Shown in pieces: positions 7,899-16,178 of a stretch of DNA of 64,000 nt. Numbering within the stretch: position 1 is the stretch's first letter; every line of letters starts with the position of its first letter. Source of the DNA: Chitinophaga sp. YR627 (lineage in GTDB: Bacteria; Bacteroidota; Bacteroidia; Chitinophagales; Chitinophagaceae). The notes beneath the pieces were generated by a model. It did no database searches and was not told the DNA's origin. It saw nothing but the letters and a program-made list of their open reading frames with translations. The stretch spans positions 424,666 through 488,665 of the forward strand of contig NZ_FOUX01000007.1 of the NCBI RefSeq assembly GCF_900114995.1, written 5' to 3'. The position numbers and the translations under genes are program-made.

Positions 7899-10736
7899 AT
7901 GTTACAACAAAAAAAACAAATTATGCACTATCGCCATTGGGCTGCTGCAGGGTTAATGCTGTTGCTGGTAAATGGAAAATCAGCTTTTGCGCAACAGCAG
8001 GGCCAGCCTATGCCACTTGATACAGCAGTTCGTACAGGTAAGTTGCCAAACGGATTTACCTACTATATCCGTAGAAATGCAGAGCCGGAAAAAAGAGCGT
8101 TCTTTTACCTGGTCAATAAAGTAGGTTCCATTCTGGAAGATGAGGACCAACAGGGGCTGGCACACTTCATGGAGCACATGAACTTCAACGGTACCACACA
8201 TTTTAAGAAGAATGACCTGATCGATTATCTGCAGAAAGCAGGTGTGAGATTTGGCGCTGATCTGAATGCCTATACCTCTTTTGATGAAACCGTATATCAG
8301 TTGCCTATCCCTACGGATAATCCCGCTATGGTAGGTAAAGGGCTGAATATCATGCGTGACTGGGCGCAGGAAGCGATCCTGGATGCAGGTGATGTTGATA
8401 AGGAAAGAGGCGTTATCCTGGAAGAGAAAAGACTACAGGAAGGCGTAGGTAACAGGATCCAACAGCAAACTATTCCAATATTATTTAATAATTCAAGGTA
8501 TGCTTTCAGATCGCCTATCGGCACCGACAGTATCCTGAAGACCTTCCCGGTAGCAACTATTCACAGATTTTACAAGGATTGGTACAGACCGAACCTGCAG
8601 GCCCTGATCGTGGTAGGTGATGTAAATGTGGACGCTGTTGAAAAACAGATCAGAAAGCAGTTTGCCGACCTGAAGAATCCAGCTAATGAGCGTCCGCGTC
8701 CTGCATATAAAATAGAACTGACAGGTAAGAACCAGTTCAGAACTATCACTGATCCGGAATTGACAGCTACCGAACTGGAGATGCTGGTAAAACATCCGGG
8801 TTCCAAACTGATCACGACGGCTGATTACAGGAATGCGATGACAACATCTCTGTTCAATCAGATGTTGAGTCATAGAATAGGAGAGTTGAGTCAGCAGGAG
8901 AATCCGCCATATCTGGGTGTGAAAGCAGGTGTGGGTGGTTTTTCCGGTGGTCTGGAGCAATTCACTTATTCCATTACTGCGAAACCAGGTAAACTGCAGG
9001 AAGCATTTACAGATACCTGGCAGCTGATCGAACAGGTAAAACGTTATGGTTTTACCCAGGCAGAACTGGACAGGGTGAAGCTGGCCTATGCTACCAGCAT
9101 GGACGCCGCTAAACAGGAAAAAAGCAAAACGCCTTCCAGCAGTTATGTGTCCGAATATCAGCGTTTGTTCCTGGATGGAGCTGCTGCACCGGGTTTCGAC
9201 TGGGAGTATGATTTTGTAAAAGCAACTTTACCTGGTATCACCCTGGAAGATATTAAAGCGGTGGGTACCCGGTTTATTACAACGACCAACAGGGATATCT
9301 TCCTGGTAGCGCCTGAAAAAGAAAAAGGTAATCTGCCTGATTCAGCTACTATCGAGAGCTGGTTTAACAAGATGGCCGTTGCCGCTATTAAGCCTTACAA
9401 CGATTCCACCGCTACCAGCGTGTTGCTGAAAACAATTCCAACGGGTGGTAAAGTAGTCTCTCAGTCTACTGTTGCTGCACTGGATATCAAACAGCTGACA
9501 TTGAGCAATGGTATCAAGGTATGGCTGAAGTCTACCAACTATGCGAATGACCAGATTCAGTTCATGTCATTTGCACCGGGAGGCATCAACAAATTTTCTA
9601 ACGAAGACTTCCCGACAGCAGCCAATACGATCGGTATTATCGGTGGTAGTGGTCTGGGTGAATATTCCCCTGTTCAGTTATCAAAAATGCTGAACGGAAA
9701 GTCAGCCGCTGTAGGCGCTTATATCGGTGGCCGTAGCCAGGGTATCAATGGCGGTTGCAGAACGGAAGACCTGGAAACAGCATTACAGCTGATTTACATG
9801 CGCTATACTGCGCCGCGTAAAGATCCTGTATTATTCAGCAATGCAATTGCACGTTCTAAAGAAGCGGTAAGAAACAGATACGACGATCCTAATAATGTGT
9901 TCAGAGATACTGTCAGTGCAGTATTGAGCAATTATAACTATCGTACAAGTCCGGTTACACTGGAAAGACTGGATAGTATCAGTCTGGATAAAGCATTAGC
10001 GATATACAAGGACCGTTTTGCAGATGCTTCCCAGGCTAATTTCGTTTTTGTCGGCAACTTCAATGCAGATACCATCCAGCCATTGCTGGAGCGTTATCTC
10101 GGTGCATTGCCAGCCCTGAACCTGAAAGAAAAAGGCGTGACCCTGCACGGAGAGGTGCCGAAAGGTAAACTGGTGAAAGTGGTAGAAAAAGGTAAAGGCC
10201 AAAAAGCAACCGTGTTGCTGGTATATAACGGTGAATGTGCTTATAGTGCTGAAGAAAACCTGCAGCTGCAGGCCCTGACGGAAGTACTGCAATACAGATT
10301 GCTGACCAGTCTGAGAGAGAAAGCAGGAGAAGTGTATACACCGTCTGCCCAGGGTAGCATGGTGAAAGAACCTGATCAGCGTTTTGCGATCAACGTATCT
10401 TTTGGTTGCGCACCTGAGCATGTGGATCACCTGGTAGGATTAGTGGCACAGGATATTGCTGATCTGCAGAGCAAAGGCGCTACCAGTGATGAATTGAAGA
10501 AGTTTAAAGCCGGATATAGAACGCAGATCGAGCTGCAGGTAAAGAGTAATGAGTTCTGGCTGCAATACATTGCTGGCAGACTGGAAAGAGAAGAAGAACT
10601 GAAGGCATTACCTGATGTGGAAAAGAGATTGAAACAGATTACAGGTAGTTCTGTTAAGTCAGCTGCCGCAAAATACCTGAGCGGTGAAAATGTGATCCAG
10701 TTCGTGGCATTGCCGGAGAAAGGTGAAACGAAGTAG
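7899..10736 (+). CDS. M16 family zinc metalloprotease (PqqL/insulinase type)
   Basis: 945 aa, with two M16 halves in one chain. The inverted zinc motif HxxEH is His89-Phe-Met-Glu92-His93, and the downstream conserved block is DKERGVILEEKR. The C-terminal half lacks this motif, as is normal for M16 proteins. A signal peptide follows the internal Met at 7923 (MHYRHWAAAGLMLLLVNGKSAFAQ), so export to the periplasm is expected. Both 7899 and 7923 could be the start; 7899 follows a GAGGGGGG stretch, unusually G-rich for this window. It probably degrades imported or surface-derived peptides. It is the last gene of the block and is followed by a terminator at 10761. Confidence 0.9.
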   Translation: MLQQKKQIMHYRHWAAAGLMLLLVNGKSAFAQQQGQPMPLDTAVRTGKLPNGFTYYIRRNAEPEKRAFFYLVNKVGSILEDEDQQGLAHFMEHMNFNGTTHFKKNDLIDYLQKAGVRFGADLNAYTSFDETVYQLPIPTDNPAMVGKGLNIMRDWAQEAILDAGDVDKERGVILEEKRLQEGVGNRIQQQTIPILFNNSRYAFRSPIGTDSILKTFPVATIHRFYKDWYRPNLQALIVVGDVNVDAVEKQIRKQFADLKNPANERPRPAYKIELTGKNQFRTITDPELTATELEMLVKHPGSKLITTADYRNAMTTSLFNQMLSHRIGELSQQENPPYLGVKAGVGGFSGGLEQFTYSITAKPGKLQEAFTDTWQLIEQVKRYGFTQAELDRVKLAYATSMDAAKQEKSKTPSSSYVSEYQRLFLDGAAAPGFDWEYDFVKATLPGITLEDIKAVGTRFITTTNRDIFLVAPEKEKGNLPDSATIESWFNKMAVAAIKPYNDSTATSVLLKTIPTGGKVVSQSTVAALDIKQLTLSNGIKVWLKSTNYANDQIQFMSFAPGGINKFSNEDFPTAANTIGIIGGSGLGEYSPVQLSKMLNGKSAAVGAYIGGRSQGINGGCRTEDLETALQLIYMRYTAPRKDPVLFSNAIARSKEAVRNRYDDPNNVFRDTVSAVLSNYNYRTSPVTLERLDSISLDKALAIYKDRFADASQANFVFVGNFNADTIQPLLERYLGALPALNLKEKGVTLHGEVPKGKLVKVVEKGKGQKATVLLVYNGECAYSAEENLQLQALTEVLQYRLLTSLREKAGEVYTPSAQGSMVKEPDQRFAINVSFGCAPEHVDHLVGLVAQDIADLQSKGATSDELKKFKAGYRTQIELQVKSNEFWLQYIAGRLEREEELKALPDVEKRLKQITGSSVKSAAAKYLSGENVIQFVALPEKGETK

Positions 10737-10760
10737 TTAAGATTGTGTGAATGCAAACAC

Positions 10761-10798
10761 CAGGATGTCGTTTGTATTGTGCGACGGCATCCTGTTTT
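10761..10798 (+). terminator. Intrinsic terminator after the M16 protease gene
   Basis: CAGGATG pairs with CATCCTG, with TCG/CGA extending the stem past a small bulge. The loop is A/T-rich and TTTTCT follows. It lies 25 nt after the protease stop codon. Confidence 0.65.
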
Positions 10799-11069
10799 CT
10801 AATGAAGGTTTGAATGTGTTGTTAAAGAGAATGATGATAAGATATTGAAGTTTTGAGACTATGTTGATCATTTAGGTAAATGAGTGATGATCTGAAATAT
10901 TATAGCAATCTGTTTTGGCTTTTTAATGCCTGGGAACACGTAAAGCGCTCATTCGAGCGCTTTTTTTATGGAGATTATTTCCAAAGTTGTCAAACCCTGC
11001 TGTTGACATTTTTGGTTCGATTTATGTAGTTAGTGGACTTTCGGCATTGTTAACCCAAGCTATACATGT
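10799..11069. other. Non-coding region with a second, orphan terminator
   Basis: No convincing reading frame lies between the protease terminator and the TPR gene. The stretch is A/T-rich and contains a second perfect terminator-like hairpin at 10943-10968 with no gene directly before it. The last ~100 nt should hold the TPR gene promoter, but I see no clean TAnnTTTG element. Confidence 0.5.
10943..10968 (+). terminator. Orphan intrinsic terminator
   Basis: AGCGCTC and GAGCGCT form a perfect 7-bp GC-rich stem around a 4-nt loop, followed by a run of seven T. No ORF ends nearby; the nearest upstream gene already has a terminator 150 nt earlier. It may end read-through or an unannotated small RNA. 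Confidence 0.6.
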
Positions 11070-12566
11070 ATGAAATGCATACCACTCAAATTAGTAGGAA
11101 ATGTCTTGTGCCTTTTGCTGCTGACCATCACCATGGCTTACGGTCAGCGGGATACGTTATTAGTGAACAGTCGGTCTGCCGCACATTATACCGAGGGGAA
11201 AAACTATCTGAAAGAAAAGAATTATGATGCGGCTATTCAAAGTTTTACGGAGGCAATCGCCATTCATCCCACTGATTCCACGTATGCGAACCTGGGATTT
11301 GCCTATATCCGGAAGGGCGATGATAAGCATGCATTTCTTGCCCTGAATAAGGCGATTGATCTGAATGAAAACTTCGCATGGGCCTTTGGTCTCCGCGGAT
11401 ATCTTTACACTAAAATTGACGCTCCGGAGCTGTCTTTTAATGATTTCTCCCGGGCAATCGCATTAAATGCAAGAGTTGGTGATCCAGCTGGCAGTCAGGT
11501 GGGTGCATCGGATAAATCTCTGATCAGGGATTACACAAAGAAAATCGGCCGCGACCCCAAAGATGATAGCGCTTATGTGCAACGGGCGCGTGCCTATGAG
11601 AATCGGGAGAAGAATAAGCAGGCAGTAAAGGATTATAAGAAAGCGATCGAACTGAATCCGGAGAATACGGAAGCTTATTATGGTCTGCAAAATCTCTATC
11701 TCCAGGGGAAAGGTCCTAAACAAAGTCCCGCTCCGGCTGAAAATACCGCAGATACGACGGAATTCTACGCTACCCAAGGCAGCAGCTATTCTTCACCTGA
11801 AGAAAAGTATGCACTGACAATCGCCGATTATACAAAAGTAATTACACTGTTTCCCGAAAATAGTGCTGCTTTTCGTGACCGCGGTTATCTGTATGCTAAA
11901 CTGAATAAAATAGACTCAGCCATCGCTGATTTTACAAGTGCGATCACGCTTGATCCACAATCTTCTCCCGCATTGGGCTATAGAGGTGCACTCTATGTGG
12001 AGACCCAGCAACTGGACCCGGCTATTACTGATTTGTCTGCTGCAATTAAGATCGATCCGGATGCGCTACAGCATTATTATAATCGTGGACTCGCCTATTA
12101 TCAGAAAGGTGCATATGAGTCGGCGATTGAAGATTTTACCATATTAATCAATAAAGGTCAGCCTAATGCGGTCGCTTATCGTTACAGGGGAAACCTTTAT
12201 ACGTACATTAATAAGCCGGCACTGGCTATTGCAGACATTAACAATTCCATTGAACTAGCGCCAAAAGAGGCGGAGAGTTATGCTGTCCGCGGATTGGCTT
12301 ATGCTATGCAAAAGGATTATCAACAGGCTGTCCGGGATTTTAGCAGTTCTATTAAGTTAGACCCTGGTAATAAGACGATCTATGTGAATCGCGGATTAGC
12401 ATACAGGTACCTGAATAATTATAAGGCAGCTATTAAGGATTATAACGAGGCGATTGCGCTGGACGCGAATGATATGGCGATATATAAGGAGCGGGGAGAG
12501 GTGTATGCACAGATGGGAAAGAAAGACCTGGCGGAGGCTGATTTTAAAAAGGCAGGGTCGGAATGA
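11070..12566 (+). CDS. Secreted tetratricopeptide-repeat protein
   Basis: 498 aa. An N-terminal signal peptide (MKCIPLKLVGNVLCLLLLTITMAYGQ) is followed by about a dozen TPR units of ~34 residues from residue ~37 to the C-terminus. Typical unit signatures are AIQSFTEAIAIHP, AVKDYKKAIELNPENTEAYYG, AIADFTSAITLDPQSSPALGYRGALY and AIKDYNEAIALDANDMAIYKERGEVYA. A low-complexity linker (KGPKQSPAPAENTADT) splits the array near residue 220. It should act as a periplasmic scaffold for protein contacts. No enzyme domain is visible. It appears monocistronic. Confidence 0.85.
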   Translation: MKCIPLKLVGNVLCLLLLTITMAYGQRDTLLVNSRSAAHYTEGKNYLKEKNYDAAIQSFTEAIAIHPTDSTYANLGFAYIRKGDDKHAFLALNKAIDLNENFAWAFGLRGYLYTKIDAPELSFNDFSRAIALNARVGDPAGSQVGASDKSLIRDYTKKIGRDPKDDSAYVQRARAYENREKNKQAVKDYKKAIELNPENTEAYYGLQNLYLQGKGPKQSPAPAENTADTTEFYATQGSSYSSPEEKYALTIADYTKVITLFPENSAAFRDRGYLYAKLNKIDSAIADFTSAITLDPQSSPALGYRGALYVETQQLDPAITDLSAAIKIDPDALQHYYNRGLAYYQKGAYESAIEDFTILINKGQPNAVAYRYRGNLYTYINKPALAIADINNSIELAPKEAESYAVRGLAYAMQKDYQQAVRDFSSSIKLDPGNKTIYVNRGLAYRYLNNYKAAIKDYNEAIALDANDMAIYKERGEVYAQMGKKDLAEADFKKAGSE

Positions 12567-12673
12567 CACCTGAGATACTCAGCCGCATCCAGGCTATGCA
12601 GTAATATTTCCTGATTGGAATCTGATGGAAGAATGGCATATTTGCCGGAGTACTTTATCAAATATTTTCACTT

Positions 12674-13021
12674 ATGATGACGGCCGTCCACCCAAAATTG
12701 CCCATGAGGGATAAAACCGCTACAGTAGATTTTTATATAACTAAACTGGGATTTGAGCGCTTTGGCGGGGACTATGATGGTTACCTGATGGTGCAGAAGG
12801 ATCATATTCAGATCCATTTCTTTGAATACAGAGATCTCGATCCTGGGTCAAATTATGGTCAGATCTATATCAGGACGAATGATATAGCTGCTTTATACCA
12901 GTCTATGCAGGACATGGGTGTACCTATCCATCCCAATGGTCATCTCCAGATAAAACCCTGGGGACAAAAGGAGTTTTCCCTGCTTGATCCGGATAATAAT
13001 CTGCTCACATTTGGGCAATAA
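12674..13021 (+). CDS. VOC (glyoxalase/bleomycin-resistance) family protein
   Basis: 115 aa, the size of a single vicinal-oxygen-chelate domain. It opens with AVHPKLPMRDKTATVDFYITKLGFE, and has the middle strand DHIQIHFFEY and the closing strand KEFSLLDPDNNLLTFGQ. The pattern is close to bleomycin resistance-type binding proteins, which act as dimers in the cytoplasm, but the ligand cannot be told. It is convergent with the AraC gene that ends at 13051. Confidence 0.85.
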   Translation: MMTAVHPKLPMRDKTATVDFYITKLGFERFGGDYDGYLMVQKDHIQIHFFEYRDLDPGSNYGQIYIRTNDIAALYQSMQDMGVPIHPNGHLQIKPWGQKEFSLLDPDNNLLTFGQ

Positions 13022-13040
13022 CAAACGTGACACCCGTTTG
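13022..13040. terminator. Short hairpin between convergent VOC and AraC genes
   Basis: CAAACG (13022-13027) pairs with CGTTTG (13035-13040) around a 7-nt loop. On the minus strand the following bases are TTATTG. Weak but well placed between two converging stop codons. Confidence 0.35.
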
Positions 13041-13050
13041 AGTTGCGATA

Positions 13051-13971
13051 TCAGTTAAATGACTGCCTGAACTGTAAGGGAGATATCTTCGCTTTCATCT
13101 TAAAGAATTTACTAAAAGACTGGGAGTGTTCAAAGCCTAACTGGAATGCAATATCAGATACAGACAAATTCGTCGTAGACAACAACTCTTTCGATTTTTC
13201 TACCAGCTTCTCATGAATGTACTGCTGTGCGTTCTGTCCTATCAGTGACCGTAGCATATCGCTCAGGTAACTGGGAGAGAGGTGTAGTTTTTCCGCGAGA
13301 AACTGCACAGTAGGCAGGCCCTGACTGGCAGAGGTATCATTATTGAAATAACTATCTATCTCCTGTTCGAGCCGGGTTAAGAGGTCATTGTTCACTACTT
13401 TTCGCGTAATAAACTGACGTTTGTAAAACCGGTTTGCATAGTTCAGCAATGAGTCAATGTGAGAAACGATCACATCCTGGCTAAACTCATCGATCCTGCT
13501 GTTCAGTTCTTTGTCGATCATGCCAAAAATGGAGAGGATCGTGGCTACCTCTTCTTCTGACAGATGCAGGGCTTCATTCGCAGAATAGGAAAAGAAACCA
13601 TACTGTTTGATCTTCCTGGCCAGCGGATAGTTCCAGAGAAAATCCGGATGTAGCAATAATGTATATTGAGAACATACGGCGCGGTCATCATCCCCATGAT
13701 TGATGATCTGTCCGGGAGAGGCAAATAACAAGCCGCCTTCATCAAAGTCGTAATAACTCTGGCCATATCTCAGTCTGCCGCTGAACTTAGGTTTGTAGGA
13801 TACCTTGTAATAATTCAGCAGATGCGGCCCCTGCGGCATATTGATGGTACTCGTTGTATTCGGACTATTAATAAGACTCACCAATGGATGTCTGGGAGCA
13901 GGCAATCCAAGTATACGGTGTGCTTCTGTGAGCGAATCAAATTTAAACGGTGTATTTTCTTCTTTCTTCAT
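13051..13971 (-). CDS. AraC family transcriptional regulator
   Basis: 306 aa from the Met at 13971 (MKKEENTPFKFDSLTEAH). The frame is open up to 14025, but a 36-nt palindrome at 13986-14021 fills that extension, so the downstream Met is preferred. The N-terminal half is an AraC sensor/cupin-like region with GLLFASPGQIINHG. The C-terminal ~100 residues hold two helix-turn-helix motifs: VQFLAEKLHLSPSYLSDMLRSL and SVSDIAFQLGFEHSQSFSKFFK. It follows the SDR gene on the same strand by 70 nt and probably belongs to the same functional unit, perhaps controlling that enzyme. Confidence 0.88.
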   Translation of the reverse strand: MKKEENTPFKFDSLTEAHRILGLPAPRHPLVSLINSPNTTSTINMPQGPHLLNYYKVSYKPKFSGRLRYGQSYYDFDEGGLLFASPGQIINHGDDDRAVCSQYTLLLHPDFLWNYPLARKIKQYGFFSYSANEALHLSEEEVATILSIFGMIDKELNSRIDEFSQDVIVSHIDSLLNYANRFYKRQFITRKVVNNDLLTRLEQEIDSYFNNDTSASQGLPTVQFLAEKLHLSPSYLSDMLRSLIGQNAQQYIHEKLVEKSKELLSTTNLSVSDIAFQLGFEHSQSFSKFFKMKAKISPLQFRQSFN

Positions 13972-13985
13972 GTTCCGGAAAGTAT

Positions 13986-14021
13986 AAAATGATAACCGAT
14001 CCAAAGGTCGGTTATCATTTT
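13986..14021. terminator. Perfect 14-bp inverted repeat between SDR and AraC genes
   Basis: AAAATGATAACCGA and its exact reverse complement are separated by 8 nt. On the minus strand it lies 20 nt after the SDR stop and ends in ATTTT, as an intrinsic terminator would. It also sits 14 nt before the AraC start, so an operator or an attenuator is equally possible. Confidence 0.6.
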
Positions 14022-14041
14022 GCATTTGTCAAAGATTGTTC

Positions 14042-14863
14042 CTAACCCTGTGCGGCAGCGGAAATGTCATTCCAGGCTTCCCATTCTGTCAGACGTGCTG
14101 CATAAGCCGCACGAACGGCTGGCAGGTTATGACTGCCCAGGTTAAAGCGCAGCGGAGGGTTCTCCGCATCTACCACTTTGAAGAGTGCCGCCGGTGTTGC
14201 AGCCGGGTTGCCTCTTTCCTGTGTGGAGAGCGTTTGTACGAACTGACCTTTGAAGTCGTTATAGATATCCATTCCGGCAGCAAATTTCAATGACTCCTGA
14301 CTACCAAACTCCGTAGCATATGCACCAGGTTCTATGATGGTCACCTTGATGCCGAAGGCCTTTACTTCCATGGCCAGGGCTTCGTGGATGGCTTCGAATG
14401 CCCATTTAGAGGAACAGTAGTAGCCGATCACCGGAAGGGTGAAATGGCCAAGACCACTGGAAGTACCTAGTATATGACCGCCACCCTGTTTTCTTAACAA
14501 TGGAAGGGCTGCCTTGATAACTGCCATCGGACCTATGATATTCGTTTCGTATAAAGCCCGTACATCCTCTGCGGAGCTCTCTTCAATTGTACCTACCAGT
14601 GAATACCCCGCATTGTTGAGTACGATATCCAGTCTGCCGAAATGTGCATGTGCCTGTTCCACAACGCTTTTCACCTGCTCGGGCTGCGTGACGTCGAGCT
14701 CAAGCGTCAGTACGTTATCGCCATACTTTTCTTTCAGGTCTGCTATTGCCGATAATTTACGTGCGGTAGCGGCTACTTTATCTCCCCGCTCCAGGGCTGC
14801 TTCTGTCCAGATCCTTCCAAAACCTCTTGATGCCCCTGTGATAAACCATATTTTACTTCCCAT
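14042..14863 (-). CDS. SDR family oxidoreductase
   Basis: 273 aa classical short-chain dehydrogenase/reductase. The NAD(P)-binding motif is TGASRGFGR near residue 9, NNAGY closes the Rossmann core, and the active-site motif is YYCSSKWAF (YxxxK) with GTSSGLGH supplying the Ser. TARKLSAI after strand 2 suggests NADP(H) preference. Substrate unknown. The promoter side faces the Crp/Fnr gene at 15060, and a short palindrome (14882-14894) lies 19 nt before the start. Confidence 0.9.
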   Translation of the reverse strand: MGSKIWFITGASRGFGRIWTEAALERGDKVAATARKLSAIADLKEKYGDNVLTLELDVTQPEQVKSVVEQAHAHFGRLDIVLNNAGYSLVGTIEESSAEDVRALYETNIIGPMAVIKAALPLLRKQGGGHILGTSSGLGHFTLPVIGYYCSSKWAFEAIHEALAMEVKAFGIKVTIIEPGAYATEFGSQESLKFAAGMDIYNDFKGQFVQTLSTQERGNPAATPAALFKVVDAENPPLRFNLGSHNLPAVRAAYAARLTEWEAWNDISAAAQG

Positions 14864-14881
14864 ATGCTTTGTGTTTTAAAT

Positions 14882-14894
14882 TTTGTGACACAAA
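14882..14894. promoter_or_regulatory. Possible operator upstream of the SDR gene
   Basis: TTTGTG-A-CACAAA is a perfect 6-bp palindrome with a 1-nt centre in the divergent region between the SDR and Crp/Fnr genes. Dyads of this size are typical targets of dimeric regulators. The regulator is not known; the neighbouring Crp-type protein is the obvious candidate. Confidence 0.35.
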
Positions 14895-14954
14895 GATCAG
14901 CTGGGGGGCTTTAATGCCTGTAGCCTAATTAAGTGACTTTGTAGCCAAACCGCG

Positions 14955-14962
14955 TAACTTTG
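14955..14962 (+). promoter_or_regulatory. Candidate -7 element for the Crp/Fnr gene
   Basis: TAACTTTG fits the Bacteroidota -7 consensus TAnnTTTG. A TTTG lies 13 nt upstream, shorter than the usual ~19 nt. A palindrome GCCTG-AAA-CAGGC follows at 14971-14983, near where transcription would start. Confidence 0.35.
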
Positions 14963-15059
14963 TAATTTGTGCCTGAAACAGGCTATTTAGACCCGAAAAA
15001 CCCCATAATTTCATTTATTTTGCCATATTTGCTACAATTCTGGCCTATCTTCCTAATAT

Positions 15060-15614
15060 ATGCAGCAACAGCTTCGTGAACATATTGAAAAAATTATCCC
15101 CCTCACAGATGAGGAATTTGACTTCATTCTCGCCCAATTCACTACTAAAAAGTTCAAAAAGCATCAGTACATCATCCAGGAAGGCGACAATGTGAAATAT
15201 GCATATTGGGTAATATCCGGTCTTTTAAAACTCGTTTATACGGATAACAGTGGAAAGCAGCATATTGTATCATTTGCGATGGAGGACTGGTGGGAAAGCG
15301 ATTATTATGCCTTTCACACCCAGACGCCGGCGACGCTGTCTCTGGAGTGCCTGGAGGACACCGAAGTATACTGCCTGTCTTATGAAGGCTATGGCATACT
15401 GTGTGATCAGTTGCAGAAAATGGAACGTTTCTTTCTGCAGAAAGCTAACTTCGGTTTTCTTGCAGCACAAAGACGCATACTTTCTTTACTGACGACTGAC
15501 GCAAAGGAGCGTTATGAGCAACTGGTAAAACAATCGCCCGCACTTGTACAAAGAGTACCTAAAAGTCTGCTTGCTGCTTATCTTGGGGTATCGAGGGAAA
15601 CACTCAGCAGGTAA
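15060..15614 (+). CDS. Crp/Fnr family regulator, C-terminus short
   Basis: 184 aa. The N-terminal cyclic-nucleotide-binding-like beta barrel (YIIQEGDNVKYAYWVISGLLKLVYTDNSGK) precedes a long helix and a winged helix with LLAAYLGVSRETLSR. The chain stops right after that recognition helix. Inserting one G after 15611 would extend it by VKRRCDVYHF to a stop ending at 15643. So the gene may carry a one-base deletion or may be naturally about ten residues short. The DNA-contacting helix itself is intact. It is divergent from the SDR gene and precedes RidA on the same strand. Confidence 0.8.
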   Translation: MQQQLREHIEKIIPLTDEEFDFILAQFTTKKFKKHQYIIQEGDNVKYAYWVISGLLKLVYTDNSGKQHIVSFAMEDWWESDYYAFHTQTPATLSLECLEDTEVYCLSYEGYGILCDQLQKMERFFLQKANFGFLAAQRRILSLLTTDAKERYEQLVKQSPALVQRVPKSLLAAYLGVSRETLSR

Positions 15615-15686
15615 AACGGAGGTGTGATGTATATCACTTTTAAATCGTGACGTATATCAAAATTCTTTGCATGACTTATCTGAAAC

Positions 15687-15711
15687 TTTGCATTGAAATA
15701 AACAATGCAAA
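15687..15711. promoter_or_regulatory. Palindromic candidate operator in front of RidA
   Basis: TTTGCATTG (15687-15695) and CAATGCAAA (15703-15711) are perfect 9-bp arms around an A/T spacer of 7 nt. The dyad ends 11 nt before the RidA start codon. Size and symmetry fit a Crp/Fnr dimer site, and such a regulator is encoded immediately upstream. Confidence 0.45.
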
Positions 15712-15722
15712 ATTAAGATAAC

Positions 15723-16112
15723 ATGGAAAAGAGAATAATCAATCCCTGGAAATGGCAGGATGAAAGAAGTTACGTACAGGCTGTTGAAGTGAAGAATGTA
15801 ACAGGCACGCTGTATGTTGCCGGACAGGCGGCGGTATACCCTGATGGTACCTCCAGTAATGATGATATGGAAACACAGCTGAAGCTGGCCATCAATAACC
15901 TCGAAACAGTGCTCGCGCAAGCTGGTTACGAGCCTAAGAATATTGTACGCTTAACGATCTATACGACTAATACCGCGGAGCTCTGGCCCAACTTTCCTAT
16001 TCTCCAGGAATGGATCGCTAAACATGGTCTGCAACAGGTCGTGACTTTGATGGAAGTGGTGAGTTTGTTTGAAACATTGAAAGTGGAACTGGAAGCCACT
16101 GCCGTAAAATAA
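15723..16112 (+). CDS. RidA (YjgF/YER057c/UK114) family protein
   Basis: 129 aa, the usual RidA length. Family signs are the start RIINPWKW, LYVAGQAAVYPDG, the helix TQLKLAINNLETVLAQAGYEPKNIVRLTIYTTN with the conserved Arg, and a closing strand LVELEA-like (KVELEATAVK). RidA proteins are cytoplasmic trimers that deaminate reactive enamine/imine intermediates, but many subgroups have other substrates, and the terminal motif here is not the classical one. It lies 108 nt after the Crp/Fnr gene and may be its target. Confidence 0.88.
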   Translation: MEKRIINPWKWQDERSYVQAVEVKNVTGTLYVAGQAAVYPDGTSSNDDMETQLKLAINNLETVLAQAGYEPKNIVRLTIYTTNTAELWPNFPILQEWIAKHGLQQVVTLMEVVSLFETLKVELEATAVK

Positions 16113-16130
16113 AAGTAGAGGTAATAAACT

Positions 16131-16173
16131 AAAACCGGAGCATGTTCAGTCATATGGGCATGCTCCGGTTTTT
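16131..16173. terminator. Bidirectional terminator between RidA and the hydrolase gene
   Basis: AAAACCGGAGCATG pairs with CATGCTCCGGTTTT around a 14-nt loop, with T-rich tails on both strands. It sits between the converging stop codons of the RidA and alpha/beta-hydrolase genes. Confidence 0.8.
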
Positions 16174-16178
16174 ATTTG

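Noticed and set aside
12440..12661. 73-aa minus-strand frame overlapping the TPR gene end
   Set aside because: It overlaps the TPR coding region by about 130 nt and has no motif or promoter; noise is more likely.
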